Below, one piece after another: positions 29,096 to 38,427 of a stretch of 64,000 nucleotides of DNA. Source of the DNA: Novosphingobium chloroacetimidivorans (lineage in GTDB: Bacteria > Pseudomonadota > Alphaproteobacteria > Sphingomonadales > Sphingomonadaceae); assembly GCF_014204535.1 (NCBI RefSeq), contig NZ_JACHLR010000009.1, positions 1-64,000 on the forward strand. Reading direction: 5' to 3'. Each line of letters starts with the position of its first letter. Position 1 is the stretch's first letter. The notes beneath the pieces are model-generated. The model was given only the letters and a program-made list of their open reading frames with translations. It made no database searches and was not told the origin of the DNA. The position numbers were made by a program, and so were the translations under genes.

Positions 29096-30334
29096 GTGGA
29101 CGGATCAAGGGCGGATCGGCACGCCAGGTGGGTGCGGGCCTGGCCGCTGCTGCTGGGCGCGCTGGGCTTGCTGCTGGTGCTGCATCACCTCGCCGAGTTC
29201 GCGCAAGTGCTGCGCGAGGGTGTCGGGCAGGCATCGCTGACGCTCGACTTCCGCACCTACATGTGCGGCAGCGCCGACCTGATCCGTCCCTACGACATCT
29301 GTCACAACGACGAATTCGTCAGCGGCTTCGTCTATCCGCCGCCATCGATCCTGTACTTTCACGCGCTGTCCCGCCTGCCGATCCAGACCGCGTTCCTGAT
29401 CCACTCGGGCATCGTGGCGCTGTGTCTCGCCGCGGCCTGTGCGATGATCGTGGCGCTGCTGCCGGAGGGCCGCCGGCACTCGTGGACGGCCATCGTCATG
29501 GGACTGGGGATCGCACCCATCGGCACTTGCCTCGCGGCCGGGCAAGTCAACGTGCTGCTGATGGTCAGCGCCGTTGCCGGCGTGTGGTTCGCCTCGCGCC
29601 AAATGCCGGGCCGAGCCGGCGTCGCGATCGCGCTGGGCTTCTGGCTCAAGATCTACCCGGCGCTCGTCCCGGCGCTGTTCCTGACCCGCGCCAAGCTGCC
29701 TGCCGCCGTGGCCACGGTGCTGTGGACGATCGCCATCGGCCTTGCCGGGTTGCTGTGGGCCGCGCCCGAGCTCTACCGGCAGTACTTCGTGGAGCTGTTG
29801 CCGCACGCGCAGGGCTACACGATGCCCGGCGTCGCCTACTCGATCGCGGGGGCCGCAGCGTATATTGCCGCCGGCGGCGGCGCGCCGGTGCAGCACTTCG
29901 TGCCGATCCCAGAGGCGGTCCAGTGGCTCTCGAAGGCCGTGCTCGGCGCCGGCATCCTGGCCGCCATGGCGCACCAGCGGCTGACGCAGGACTCCCGGCC
30001 GCTCGACAGCCTCAACGTCCTGCTGTGCGCCTCGCTGATCGCCGCGCCCAACGCCTGGGGCTATCACTACGCGATGATCCTGCCCGCGATCGTCGCCGCC
30101 CTCGCCCGCGAATTCGCACGTCCGACCTGGGCGCTGCCGCTGGTCCTCGGCTGCTGGCTGGCGCTGGTCGTGCCGGGCTGGACCGACCCGCCCGGCCTGA
30201 TCGCCAGCCAGCCGCTGCTGAACGTGCCCTTCCGCGAACGCTACGCCTTGGCGGCGGCGGTGCTGCTGGTGCTGACGATGCTGCAACTAATGCCGGTGCG
30301 ACCCGCAGCTCGATCGCGGCAAGAGCGCTCGTAA
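29096..30334 (+). CDS. GT87/DUF2029-type membrane glycosyltransferase-like protein
   Basis: 412 residues from the GTG at 29096, chosen because GGAGG lies 9 nt upstream and the first helix follows at once; the frame is open to 28958. About ten hydrophobic helices are present. DFRTYMCG near the first periplasmic loop, VYPPPSILYF, and GFWLKIYPAL match the GT87/DUF2029 family of polyprenyl-phosphate-sugar dependent transferases. It would act at the membrane in glycan or glycolipid synthesis. It has no glycan genes beside it and is divergent from the TetR gene. Confidence 0.82.
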   Translation: MDGSRADRHARWVRAWPLLLGALGLLLVLHHLAEFAQVLREGVGQASLTLDFRTYMCGSADLIRPYDICHNDEFVSGFVYPPPSILYFHALSRLPIQTAFLIHSGIVALCLAAACAMIVALLPEGRRHSWTAIVMGLGIAPIGTCLAAGQVNVLLMVSAVAGVWFASRQMPGRAGVAIALGFWLKIYPALVPALFLTRAKLPAAVATVLWTIAIGLAGLLWAAPELYRQYFVELLPHAQGYTMPGVAYSIAGAAAYIAAGGGAPVQHFVPIPEAVQWLSKAVLGAGILAAMAHQRLTQDSRPLDSLNVLLCASLIAAPNAWGYHYAMILPAIVAALAREFARPTWALPLVLGCWLALVVPGWTDPPGLIASQPLLNVPFRERYALAAAVLLVLTMLQLMPVRPAARSRQERS

Positions 30335-30537
30335 CCGGCCTGGGCTAAAAGCGGGAGAACCTGCCGGACCCGTCCCGCCCCCGCGCAGGTGGGGCCGCTG
30401 CTCTAAAAAAGCGCTGCGCAAGATAGAACAAGCGAGTTACCCGCCTTCGCGGCCGACGGGATCGGGGTGGAAGCCGCGCCCCCAGCAACCGAGGCCTCCC
30501 AGCCTCAGGCGACGCAAGCGGGCAACCCTTGCCCTTC

Positions 30538-31404
30538 CTATCCGCCGATGAAGTCTAGTATCTGCGGCACCAGCTTGGGCCAGCTGCGGAACAGCGTGTG
30601 GCCTTCCGTGCCCGCCATCGTCTGGCCCGAGCGGTAGTTCCACTCGTTGTCCTCCCACGGCGGATCCTGCATCAGCGAGTGCGGCACCAGGCGATGCACC
30701 CACTCGCTGGTGGCGCGGGTGTGCGACAGGTCGCTCTTGCCGCTGCGGAACACCAGCACCGGCATCGTCAGACGGGCGAAGTCGCGCGGCGTCATGCCCG
30801 GCACCGGCGAGACTTCGGACGGCACGTAGGCCGCCGCCCAGCGCTGCATCACTTCGATGAACTTGGCGGGATCCTGCGCCTTGATGAATGCGCGCGATTG
30901 CTCGCTCTTCTGGAAGTTCTCGGCCCAGGAGGTCGCCTTCATCACTGCTTCCATGCCACCCACGCTGGCCAGCGTGCCCGCCTCCCCGCAGTAGTAGGTC
31001 GCCAGCTGCATGAGCCCGATCGGATCGCCCGAGATCCACCACAGCACCAGATGCGAGCAGATCTCGGGATCGCGCGCCGCCGCGAGCATCGACACCCGCG
31101 ATCCGCCCGAGCCGCCGGCGATCACCGTGGGCCCGAGATCCAGCTTGCGGATGAGCCCGGCGAGCGCCTCTGCCTGGGTTTCGGACTCGCTCGCGCCCAG
31201 CAGTGTCGCATCGGAGTAGCCGCAGTTCGGGCGATCGTAGATCAGCACGCGCTTGCCCGCCTTGACGAACTCCTCCGCCATTTCGCGCAAACCGGGCACG
31301 TCCATCGTGAAGCGACCGCCGGGGGTCAGCGCGACGGCGGGATCGCCTTCCTTGCCGAGCAGCTCGTAAGCGATGTTGATCCCGTTGACGTCGATCTTCT
31401 GCAT
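30538..31404 (-). CDS. Alpha/beta hydrolase
   Basis: 288 residues. The start at 31404 is set by GGGAGAG 5 nt upstream; the open frame extends 21 codons further. The nucleophile elbow is GGSGGSR with Ser99. LIYDRPNCGYSD lies before it, and a likely catalytic His is in GTEGHTLF near the end. The family splits esters, lactones or C-C bonds of ring-cleavage products. It is third in a minus-strand run after the LLM monooxygenase and the hydroxy-acid dehydrogenase, so it may hydrolyse an intermediate of the same pathway. Confidence 0.88.
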   Translation of the reverse strand: MQKIDVNGINIAYELLGKEGDPAVALTPGGRFTMDVPGLREMAEEFVKAGKRVLIYDRPNCGYSDATLLGASESETQAEALAGLIRKLDLGPTVIAGGSGGSRVSMLAAARDPEICSHLVLWWISGDPIGLMQLATYYCGEAGTLASVGGMEAVMKATSWAENFQKSEQSRAFIKAQDPAKFIEVMQRWAAAYVPSEVSPVPGMTPRDFARLTMPVLVFRSGKSDLSHTRATSEWVHRLVPHSLMQDPPWEDNEWNYRSGQTMAGTEGHTLFRSWPKLVPQILDFIGG

Positions 31405-31477
31405 GGCGCTCTCCCAAACCTGTTTGAAGTACCGTTCAATGTCGGCGCCGGGTTGGCAAGTCCCCACGGGCGGATAT

Positions 31478-31506
31478 CGTCGTACCGGGCTTAACCCGGA
31501 ACGACG
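31478..31506. repeat. 29-nt palindromic repeat, diverged copy
   Basis: It begins CGTCGTACCGGG and ends CCCGGAACGACG, the inverse orientation of the consensus with one change per arm. It lies between the hydrolase gene and the hydroxy-acid dehydrogenase gene. Its last four bases overlap no coding sequence. Confidence 0.6.
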
Positions 31507-32655
31507 CTACGCCAGATAACTGCGATCCAGGTCGTGGAGCCGATTTACGCCGACCATTGCCATCGCCACGTCGATCTCGTTCGCAAGCAAGGCGATGGCG
31601 TGCGAAGCGCCCTCCTCTCCGCCGGCAGCGCAGCCGTAGAGGGTCGCGCGGCCGATCAGCACCGCCTTGGCGCCGATGGCCAGCGCCTTGACGATGTCGG
31701 CTCCGCGCCGCACCCCACTGTCGAACAGCACGGTGAGGTCCTTGCCCACGGCATCGACGATCGCCGGCAGCACCGTGATCGCCGGCGGCGAACTGTCGAA
31801 ATTGCGCCCACCGTGGTTCGAGACTGCGATGCCATCGACGCCATGCTCCACCGCGAGCCTTGCGTCCTCGACGCTGAGAATACCCTTCAGCACCAGCTTG
31901 CCCTGCCAACGCCGGCGCAGCTCGGCGACATCGTCCCAGCACACCGACGCCGAGTTCGCGACGCGGCTGACGACCCCGGTCAGCTTGCCCCCTACCGCCG
32001 CGGGGTAATTCGCGAACTGCGGCAGCCCACCGTTCAGGTAGTAGCGCGCGATCACCGAGGCGAACCAGCTCGGGCGCTTTAGAAAGTCGCCGACCAGCGT
32101 GGCATTTGGGCGGATCGGGTTCGACATGCCGGCGCGCTTGTTGAACTCGCGCAGCGGCCACATCGGGGTGTCGACGGTGAGCACCAGCACGTCGGCGCCG
32201 CTCTCTCCAGCGGCATCGACCACGCGCCAGGACAAGTCGCGCCGCTCCCACAAGTACATCTGCATCCAGTGGCCGGACGTGGCGCACCGGGCGATGTCGG
32301 CGAAGCTGGTGGTCGAGCTGGTGGTCTGGGTGAAGGGGATGCCCGCCCTGGCTGCCGCCGTCGCGATCGCCCGCTCGCCTCGGTATGACAGCAGGTCGGA
32401 CACACCCGTAGGTGCGATGACGATAGGCAACGGCTGCTTGCGGCCGAACAGTTCGATGGAGGGATCGCGCTCGGCAACGTTGCGCAGCGTGCGCGGGATC
32501 AGGTTGATCGCCTGAAGCGCGGCGACGTTGCGGGCGATCAGCAGGTCGTCTTCCGTGCCGCGTTCGATGAACTCGAAGATGGCGCGCGGCAAGCGACGCC
32601 GCGCCAGCTCGCGCAGTTGCGCGATGTTGTGCGCCTTTGCCGCGTAAGTTCCCAC
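31507..32655 (-). CDS. FMN-dependent alpha-hydroxy-acid oxidase/dehydrogenase
   Basis: 382 residues of the L-lactate/mandelate/glycolate dehydrogenase family. It has IAPTGVSDLLSYRGE, MQMYLW, LVLTVDTP, Lys257 (LVLKGI), His281 as the catalytic base and Arg284 (SNHGGR), then FDSGVRRGADIVKALAIGA for FMN. It oxidises a 2-hydroxy acid to the 2-oxo acid. The gene starts 10 nt after the LLM monooxygenase stop, so the two are cotranscribed. Which hydroxy acid is used cannot be told; a mandelate-like or lactate substrate is possible. Confidence 0.92.
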   Translation of the reverse strand: MGTYAAKAHNIAQLRELARRRLPRAIFEFIERGTEDDLLIARNVAALQAINLIPRTLRNVAERDPSIELFGRKQPLPIVIAPTGVSDLLSYRGERAIATAAARAGIPFTQTTSSTTSFADIARCATSGHWMQMYLWERRDLSWRVVDAAGESGADVLVLTVDTPMWPLREFNKRAGMSNPIRPNATLVGDFLKRPSWFASVIARYYLNGGLPQFANYPAAVGGKLTGVVSRVANSASVCWDDVAELRRRWQGKLVLKGILSVEDARLAVEHGVDGIAVSNHGGRNFDSSPPAITVLPAIVDAVGKDLTVLFDSGVRRGADIVKALAIGAKAVLIGRATLYGCAAGGEEGASHAIALLANEIDVAMAMVGVNRLHDLDRSYLA

Positions 32656-32665
32656 GCGCGCTGCG

Positions 32666-33973
32666 TCAGTTCAGGCCGAGGTTGGCGCGGAAGGTCGTGC
32701 CTTCGTACTCGGTGCGGTAGACGCCCTTCTGCTGCAGGATCGGCACGACCTGGTCGACGAAGTCCTCGACCGAGGAGGCCATGACGGTGGGCGTCATGTT
32801 GTAGCCGTAGCAGCCCGTTTCGCGCCAGATCTGCTCCAGGCGATCCGCCACCTGCTCGGGCGTGCCGACGATCTGCGGCTTGCCGACTGCAAGCCCCCAG
32901 CGGATCGCCACTTCGCGCAAGGTAAGCGGCTTGTCGCCAGCGATGTTGGAGAAGGCCTTCATCAAGCCTTGCGAGGCCTGCGTCTCGATCTCGGCCAGCG
33001 GCTGGTCCAGGTCCATGCCGGCGAAGTCCACGCCCATTGTGCCCGAAAGGCGCGCCAGGCAGCCGTCGATCGGCAGGCGCTCGACCAGATCCTGCAGCTT
33101 GCGCCTGGCCTCCTCCTCCGTGCCGCCGACGATCGGCTGGACGCCGAAGCTGACGGCCGGCGTTGTCTTCCCCGCGGTCCGGGCCGCTTGCGCCAGGTCG
33201 GTCATGAACCGCTTCATGCCCGCGACGTTCGGCTGGATCGAGAACACCACGTCGGCGTGGCTCACCGCGAACTGCTGGCCCCGGCCCGAGCTGCCCGCCT
33301 GGAACAACACGGGATGGCCCTGCGGCGAAGGCAGCACCGGCGAGACGGTCTGGCAGGAGAAGAACTCTCCCTGGTGGTCGATGAACTCGACCTTGTCCGG
33401 GTCGGCATAGATGCCAGCTTCCCGGTCGGCCACAACGGCGCCCGGCTTCACCGAGTTCCACAGCTTGTAGCAGACCTCCATGTACTCGTCGGCGCGGTCG
33501 TAGCGGCGGTCGTGGTCGAGCTGGTGCAGGCCCAGCGCGCGATGCTCGCCGCGCAAGTGCCCGGTGACGATGTTCCAGCCGACCCGCCCGCCGGACAGGT
33601 AGTCCAAGGTGCCCAGCTGACGCACGATGGTCCACGGCTGGTACGAACTGGTCGACATCGTCGCCGCCAGGCCCAGGTGCGTCGTTGCCGCGGCGAGCGC
33701 GCTCAGCAGTACCACCGGATCGAAGCATGGCCAGCACACGCCGTACTTCACCGCATCCTCGTGGCTGTCGCGATAGCGGTCGAACACGCCGGGGGTATCC
33801 GCGAAGAAAACACCGTCGAACTTGCCGCGCTCCAGAGTGCGGGCCAGATCCTGCCACAGCTTCAACTCACCAAGCGCTTCGAGGCGGTTGTCGCCCGGCG
33901 CCGCCCAGCTCAGCAAAGTGTGGTTGACCGGCGAATTGATCAGGAAGCTGACGAGGTGGATGTGCTTGTTCAT
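32666..33973 (-). CDS. LLM-class FMN-dependent monooxygenase (NtaA/SnaA/DszA type)
   Basis: 435 residues from the ATG at 33973, chosen by homology (MNKHIHLVSFLINSPVNH); the frame opens 14 codons earlier and no clear ribosome site is seen. It has the marks of the NtaA/DszA branch: FDGVFFADTPGV, SSYQPWTIVRQLGTLDYLSG, GRVGWNIVTG, and FQAGSSGRG. Members use FMNH2 from a separate reductase to attack nitrilotriacetate, sulfones and similar compounds. No flavin reductase is adjacent. It leads an operon with the hydroxy-acid dehydrogenase and hydrolase genes. It is not of the F420 type. Confidence 0.9.
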   Translation of the reverse strand: MNKHIHLVSFLINSPVNHTLLSWAAPGDNRLEALGELKLWQDLARTLERGKFDGVFFADTPGVFDRYRDSHEDAVKYGVCWPCFDPVVLLSALAAATTHLGLAATMSTSSYQPWTIVRQLGTLDYLSGGRVGWNIVTGHLRGEHRALGLHQLDHDRRYDRADEYMEVCYKLWNSVKPGAVVADREAGIYADPDKVEFIDHQGEFFSCQTVSPVLPSPQGHPVLFQAGSSGRGQQFAVSHADVVFSIQPNVAGMKRFMTDLAQAARTAGKTTPAVSFGVQPIVGGTEEEARRKLQDLVERLPIDGCLARLSGTMGVDFAGMDLDQPLAEIETQASQGLMKAFSNIAGDKPLTLREVAIRWGLAVGKPQIVGTPEQVADRLEQIWRETGCYGYNMTPTVMASSVEDFVDQVVPILQQKGVYRTEYEGTTFRANLGLN

Positions 33974-34064
33974 GCGAACGGCCGATCTGCTTGTGGATCC
34001 TCTCGTCCGGGTCATGTGCGCTCAGCAAACCGGCAGCAAGCGAAATCGGCCGTAATGTATCCAA

Positions 34065-34526
34065 TCAGTGTGAATTTGCTGTGGCCGTCCAGTCCGGGTA
34101 CCTACGCCCGAGACGAAGCTGGCGGGATCGATGGGCTGATAGACCGACAGTCAATGCGACGAGTTGCACGAGCGACGCACAGGCATCGATCCACTCACAC
34201 GCCGCACGAGCTTCCCTTCCCAACACCTGCAGCAACACATGAGCGGCGATGGCGATGATCTGGCCTCCGCCAAGCCACAGGGGATACACCCGATTGGCTC
34301 TCAATGCGACTGCACAGAACAAAATCAGCAGGCTCAACTCCAGCGCGAAGTAGACGCTGAAGTGCTCGGTTGAAAATTCGCGGCCGATCAGCACGGCGCA
34401 GCCCTCCTCCAATAGGAGATTGCCGAGGAACGCCGTCGTGAGAACACGTTCCGGAGCCGAGCCATAGCGGGTCGCGAGCGCGCAGGTGGCGGCAGCGGCC
34501 AGCAGCAACAGGTCCTGGAACATCAC
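34065..34526 (-). CDS. Small integral membrane protein, unknown function
   Basis: 153 residues with about four or five hydrophobic helices (roughly 3-20, 27-47, 58-75, 83-103, 113-130) and a basic C-terminal tail. No family is recognised. It follows the gene for a membrane-anchored LuxR-type regulator by 39 nt on the same strand. The pairing suggests a membrane sensor or partner for that regulator, which is inference only. Confidence 0.7.
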   Translation of the reverse strand: MMFQDLLLLAAAATCALATRYGSAPERVLTTAFLGNLLLEEGCAVLIGREFSTEHFSVYFALELSLLILFCAVALRANRVYPLWLGGGQIIAIAAHVLLQVLGREARAACEWIDACASLVQLVALTVGLSAHRSRQLRLGRRYPDWTATANSH

Positions 34527-34565
34527 GATCGCGCCGGCACGCGCAAGACAGCTTGCCGCGGATGG

Positions 34566-35054
34566 TCAGCCATCGCCCGTCAGCGCCCGCGCCACGCCGA
34601 GACTGGCCAGCGCCACCAGCAACAGCCCTGCCGCAATCACCACCATGGCGGCGAGACGGTTCAATCCGGCGTTCGGCCCCACCATCGCGCCTGGCAGGAT
34701 CCAATCGGCCGCGTACCTTTGGAAGGCTCCGACCAGCGGGTCGGATTGTAGCGCGTCCACGCTGGGCGGGATCGGCGTGCAATCGAAGAAGCCGCTTTCG
34801 AGATAGCGGCGGTAGGCGCGGGCAAGCTCCGCGCGTGGCGGATAGCCGGCCCGATTGCGTACTGTCTCGATCCGCTGCACGATCGCACTTTCTGAGACCT
34901 GCAATCGCACCGCAATTTCCTTGCTTGTACGATTTTCAGCCAGGCACGCAAAAACTTCATGTTGCTTGGCAGTCATCCTGCTGAATACTTCATGGTATGA
35001 CTGACTGTGCAAGTGCTCAACAGGCACTTCGTCTTGAGCCGCAGTATCATTCAT
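34566..35054 (-). CDS. LuxR-type helix-turn-helix protein with a C-terminal membrane anchor
   Basis: 162 residues. The N-terminal part is a GerE/LuxR-like DNA-binding domain (about 25-85): MTAKQHEVFACLAENRTSKE, IAVRLQVSESAIVQRIETVR. A linker follows, and one hydrophobic helix near the C-terminus (about 132-156, NRLAAMVVIAAGLLLVALAS). There is no receiver or ligand domain. A DNA-binding protein held to the membrane by its tail is unusual. The next gene encodes a polytopic membrane protein that may control it. Confidence 0.78.
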   Translation of the reverse strand: MNDTAAQDEVPVEHLHSQSYHEVFSRMTAKQHEVFACLAENRTSKEIAVRLQVSESAIVQRIETVRNRAGYPPRAELARAYRRYLESGFFDCTPIPPSVDALQSDPLVGAFQRYAADWILPGAMVGPNAGLNRLAAMVVIAAGLLLVALASLGVARALTGDG

Positions 35055-35246
35055 CTAACGCCGTTGCCCCCCAGTCCGGGCGGCAGCGTCGCGCTGCCCT
35101 GTTTTACCTATGTTTACAAAGGGGCTGCGGCGTCAAGGGCAAACGCTACCTCACCGCCAACGGCTCATCGTAATTCTTCTTTTTACTTCGCCACACAGGT
35201 GGGGATGCCGACAGGATGAGCCCGCGCCGGCATCGGCGATCACAGC

Positions 35247-35969
35247 TCAGGCGTCGTCCTGCCAGCTGCAGTCCTTGATCTCCAATCCCATCTCCGCAGC
35301 GGCTTCGCGGAAGCCGAGGATGTCGAAGGGACGTTCGCCCGCTTCGATCCGTGCCCGGATCCCGACCTCGGCCCGGGCGCGCTTCTCCGCGCCTTCGACC
35401 GCGTGCCGCAGCAGCGCGCGAGGGATGATCAGCACGCCATCGGTGTCGGCACAGACGACATCGCCGGGCTCTACCAGCACGCCATCGACCGTGAGGGGCA
35501 CGTTCACCGCCGCGGGGCCGCGCTTCTCCGGGTGCTCGACCGAAACCGCCGTCGACCAGATCGGAAATCCGAGCTCGCGAATGGCATCGATGTCACGGGC
35601 GGCGCCTTCGACCACCGTGCCGACAAGACCCTGTTTCTTGGCGAAGCCGCAAGCGACATCGCCCCAAAGCGCGCCCTGGTGACCGCCGCCATTGGTCAGC
35701 ACCAGCACGTCACCTGCCTGCGCGACTTCCAGTGCGCAGTGGATTGCCAGGTTGTCGCCCGGGTAGTTCCAGGCAGTGATCGCCGGTCCTACGACCGTGC
35801 CCTGCCCGTTCTGGCGTGCCTGCATGCGCGGGCTCATCAGGCACATCCGGCCAGCAACCGCGCCGAGGCCCTCGTGGAGGTCGGCGATGCCGAACTTGCG
35901 GGCGCGTTCGATCAAGGCAGGGTCGGGGCGAGGTATACGTTTGTAGACGACGGACTTGAGGGGACGCAT
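35247..35969 (-). CDS. RraA family protein (HMG/CHA aldolase-like)
   Basis: 240 residues from the ATG at 35969, which has GGAGAG 4 nt upstream. The fold shared by RraA and class II 4-hydroxy-4-methyl-2-oxoglutarate aldolases is clear: GIADLHEGLGAV, NLAIHCALEVAQAGDVLVLT, GALWGDVACGFAKKQGLVGT, VVEGAARDIDAI, then DVVCADTDGVLIIP. The GxVVEGxxRD motif with Arg and Asp binds metal and pyruvate in the aldolases, so an aldolase or decarboxylase role in catabolism is more likely than RNase control. It lies 130 nt downstream of fbiC on the same strand. Confidence 0.85.
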   Translation of the reverse strand: MRPLKSVVYKRIPRPDPALIERARKFGIADLHEGLGAVAGRMCLMSPRMQARQNGQGTVVGPAITAWNYPGDNLAIHCALEVAQAGDVLVLTNGGGHQGALWGDVACGFAKKQGLVGTVVEGAARDIDAIRELGFPIWSTAVSVEHPEKRGPAAVNVPLTVDGVLVEPGDVVCADTDGVLIIPRALLRHAVEGAEKRARAEVGIRARIEAGERPFDILGFREAAAEMGLEIKDCSWQDDA

Positions 35970-36099
35970 GGCACTCTCCGCATGGCTTACGTGCTTATCA
36001 GCAAGCCATTCTCTCGCACCTGAGCGCCACCCGCACAACGCCAATATATACATTTGCTGCGTCTAGCTGCTCTCCTTCACAGCAAAGATCTGCAAGAGA

Positions 36100-38427
36100 T
36101 CAGACCAGTTGTGCCACCGCACGCGCCTCGGCCTCGCCATAGAGGGTGGTGCGCCGCTTCAGCGGTCGACCTGCCATTGCCGCCGCCGCTCGCAAGTCGT
36201 CGACGCTGACGTCCTGGCCATGGCTGGCGCCCGCGGCGCGGCTGATGCTCTCGTTCATCAGGACACCGCCCAGGTCGTTGGCGCCGGCCGCGAGAACCGC
36301 CGCGGCACCTTCGACGCCCAGCTTCACCCACGAGCACTGGATCGAGGAGATCGACCCATGCAGGGCGAGCCGCGCGACCGCGTGCATCATCACCGCCTCG
36401 CGCCACGTCGGACCCTTGCGGCTCTGGCCGCGCCGATAGAACGGCGCTTCCATGTGGACGAGCGGCAGCGGCACGAACTCGGTGAAGCCGCCGGTCCGGT
36501 CCTGCTGGCGACGCAGCGCGAGCAGGTGCCGCGCCCAGTGCTCGGGCCGTTCCAGGTGGCCGAACATGATCGTCGAGGTCGTCGGCAGGCCCACCTGATG
36601 CGCGGCGCCGACCACGTCCAGCCACTCCTGCGTCGTCAGCTTGTCCGGGCAGATCTGGGCGCGGATGTCGTCGCACAGGATCTCGGCGGCCGTGCCGGGG
36701 AGCGAGCCGAGGCCCGCGTCCTTCAGCATGCGCAGGTAGTCCGACACTGCCATGCCCAGCGTACGCGCGCCTTGGCTGACCTCCAGCGGCGAGAAGGCGT
36801 GGACATGCAGGTCGGGACACTCCGCCTTCACCGCGCGCAGGATCGCCAGGTAAGTCTCGCCTGTATACCGCGGGTGGATGCCGCCTTGCAGGCAGACTTC
36901 GGTCGCGCCGCGCTCCACCGCCTCACGCGCGCGGCCCGCGATCTCGCCGAGATCGAGATCATAGGGTTTGTCGCGCAGGCCGCCTTTGCTGCTGGTCTTG
37001 GAAAAGGCGCAGAACGAGCAGGCGTGCGTGCAGATGTTGGTGTAGTTGATGTTGCGGTTGATGACGTACGTCACCGCCTCGCCGCTCACTTGCGCACGCA
37101 GGGCATCGGCGGCGTCGACCACCGCTTGCGCCGCCGCATCGCGCGTGGCGAACAGCGCGACGATTTCGTCTTCGCCAAGCCCCTCGCCCGCAGCCGCGCG
37201 GTCGAGGATGCGGTGCAGTTCGATGGCGACCGGACCATCATGGCGCGCGCCCAGGGGCCAACTCGGCGTGCCTGGCGCCGGATCCGGAACGCCCGGGCTC
37301 CAGCGGCTGTCGCGGCCCAGCCCTTCGCTGTCGGACAGCTTCAGCACGGCAGGACGCAGCGCCGGATCGATCCACGAGCGGTCGTCGGTAGCGACGAAGC
37401 GCGGGTAGACGGTCAGCCGCTCGACCAGTGGCAGGCCTGCTCGCGCGCAGATCGCGGCCAGGCGCTCGACCTCCGGCCATGGTGCCTCCGGGTTCACGTG
37501 GTCCTGCGTGACCGGCGAGATTCCGCCCCAGTCGTCGATGCCGCAGTCGATCAGCTCGGACAGACGCTCGTCGTTCAAATTGGGCGGCGCCTGCACCGAA
37601 ACCTCGTCGGGCAGCACGATCCGCGCGGCTGCAATGACGCGCAGGAAGTCGGACTCGGTCGCCTCGGACGCCTCGGCCATCTTCGTGCCGGGCTTGGGGC
37701 AGAAGTTCTGGACGATCACTTCCGCCAAATGGCCATGCTCGACATGAAGGTCGCGAAGGGCCAGCAGCGCCTCGATCCGCTCCTCCGCCGTCTCGCCGAT
37801 GCCGATCAGGATGCCGCTGGTCATCGGCACGCGCGCGCGACCGGCGGCGGCGATAGAGGCAAGGCGTACCGCGGGCACCTTGTCGGGCGAACCGTGGTGA
37901 CAGGCGCCTTTCTCCAGCAACCGGTCCGACGTGCTCTCCAGCATCAGCCCGCCAGAGGCCATGACGGGACGCAGCATGCTCCAGTCGTCCTCGTCGAGCA
38001 CGCCGGCGTTGACGTGCGGCAGCAGGCCGGTTTCCTTGAGCACCAGCTCGGCGCAGTGGCGCACGTAGTCGATGGTGCGCTCGAACCCATGCTCGGCCAA
38101 CCATTCGCGCGCCACCGCGTAGCGGCGCTCGGGTGCATCGCCGAGCGTGAAGAGCGCTTCCTTGCAGCCCGCGGCCGCACCCTGGCGGGCGATCTCCAGC
38201 ACTTGGCCGGGCGTGAGGTACGGCGCTTCCAGCCGCGAGGGCGTGGTCGCGAAGGTGCAGTAGTGGCACACGTCCGTGCACAGGCGGGTGAGCGGGATGA
38301 AGACCTTGCGCGAATAGGTCATCCGCATGGGGCGGGACCGGTCGCGGCGCATGCGGGCCTCGGCCTGAAGCTCGGCCAGCGGAGCGGAAAGGAGTCGGTT
38401 CGTCAGTGCACGGTCAGCGGGCGCCAT
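36100..38427 (-). CDS. fbiC: FbiC, CofG/CofH fusion: 7,8-didemethyl-8-hydroxy-5-deazariboflavin synthase
   Basis: 775 residues. FbiC makes the deazaflavin chromophore (Fo) of coenzyme F420 from tyrosine and a pyrimidine precursor. It holds two radical-SAM domains, each with CxxxCxxC: C50/C54/C57 (CTDVCHYC) in the CofG half and C466/C470/C473 (CTHACSFC) in the CofH half. GTKM and PNLN follow in the first, and GGIHP and MFGHLE in the second. The fused form is usual in bacteria, whereas archaea have separate genes. It overlaps the cofD end by 14 nt and forms cofE-cofD-fbiC. Both clusters look intact. Confidence 0.96.
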   Translation of the reverse strand: MAPADRALTNRLLSAPLAELQAEARMRRDRSRPMRMTYSRKVFIPLTRLCTDVCHYCTFATTPSRLEAPYLTPGQVLEIARQGAAAGCKEALFTLGDAPERRYAVAREWLAEHGFERTIDYVRHCAELVLKETGLLPHVNAGVLDEDDWSMLRPVMASGGLMLESTSDRLLEKGACHHGSPDKVPAVRLASIAAAGRARVPMTSGILIGIGETAEERIEALLALRDLHVEHGHLAEVIVQNFCPKPGTKMAEASEATESDFLRVIAAARIVLPDEVSVQAPPNLNDERLSELIDCGIDDWGGISPVTQDHVNPEAPWPEVERLAAICARAGLPLVERLTVYPRFVATDDRSWIDPALRPAVLKLSDSEGLGRDSRWSPGVPDPAPGTPSWPLGARHDGPVAIELHRILDRAAAGEGLGEDEIVALFATRDAAAQAVVDAADALRAQVSGEAVTYVINRNINYTNICTHACSFCAFSKTSSKGGLRDKPYDLDLGEIAGRAREAVERGATEVCLQGGIHPRYTGETYLAILRAVKAECPDLHVHAFSPLEVSQGARTLGMAVSDYLRMLKDAGLGSLPGTAAEILCDDIRAQICPDKLTTQEWLDVVGAAHQVGLPTTSTIMFGHLERPEHWARHLLALRRQQDRTGGFTEFVPLPLVHMEAPFYRRGQSRKGPTWREAVMMHAVARLALHGSISSIQCSWVKLGVEGAAAVLAAGANDLGGVLMNESISRAAGASHGQDVSVDDLRAAAAMAGRPLKRRTTLYGEAEARAVAQLV

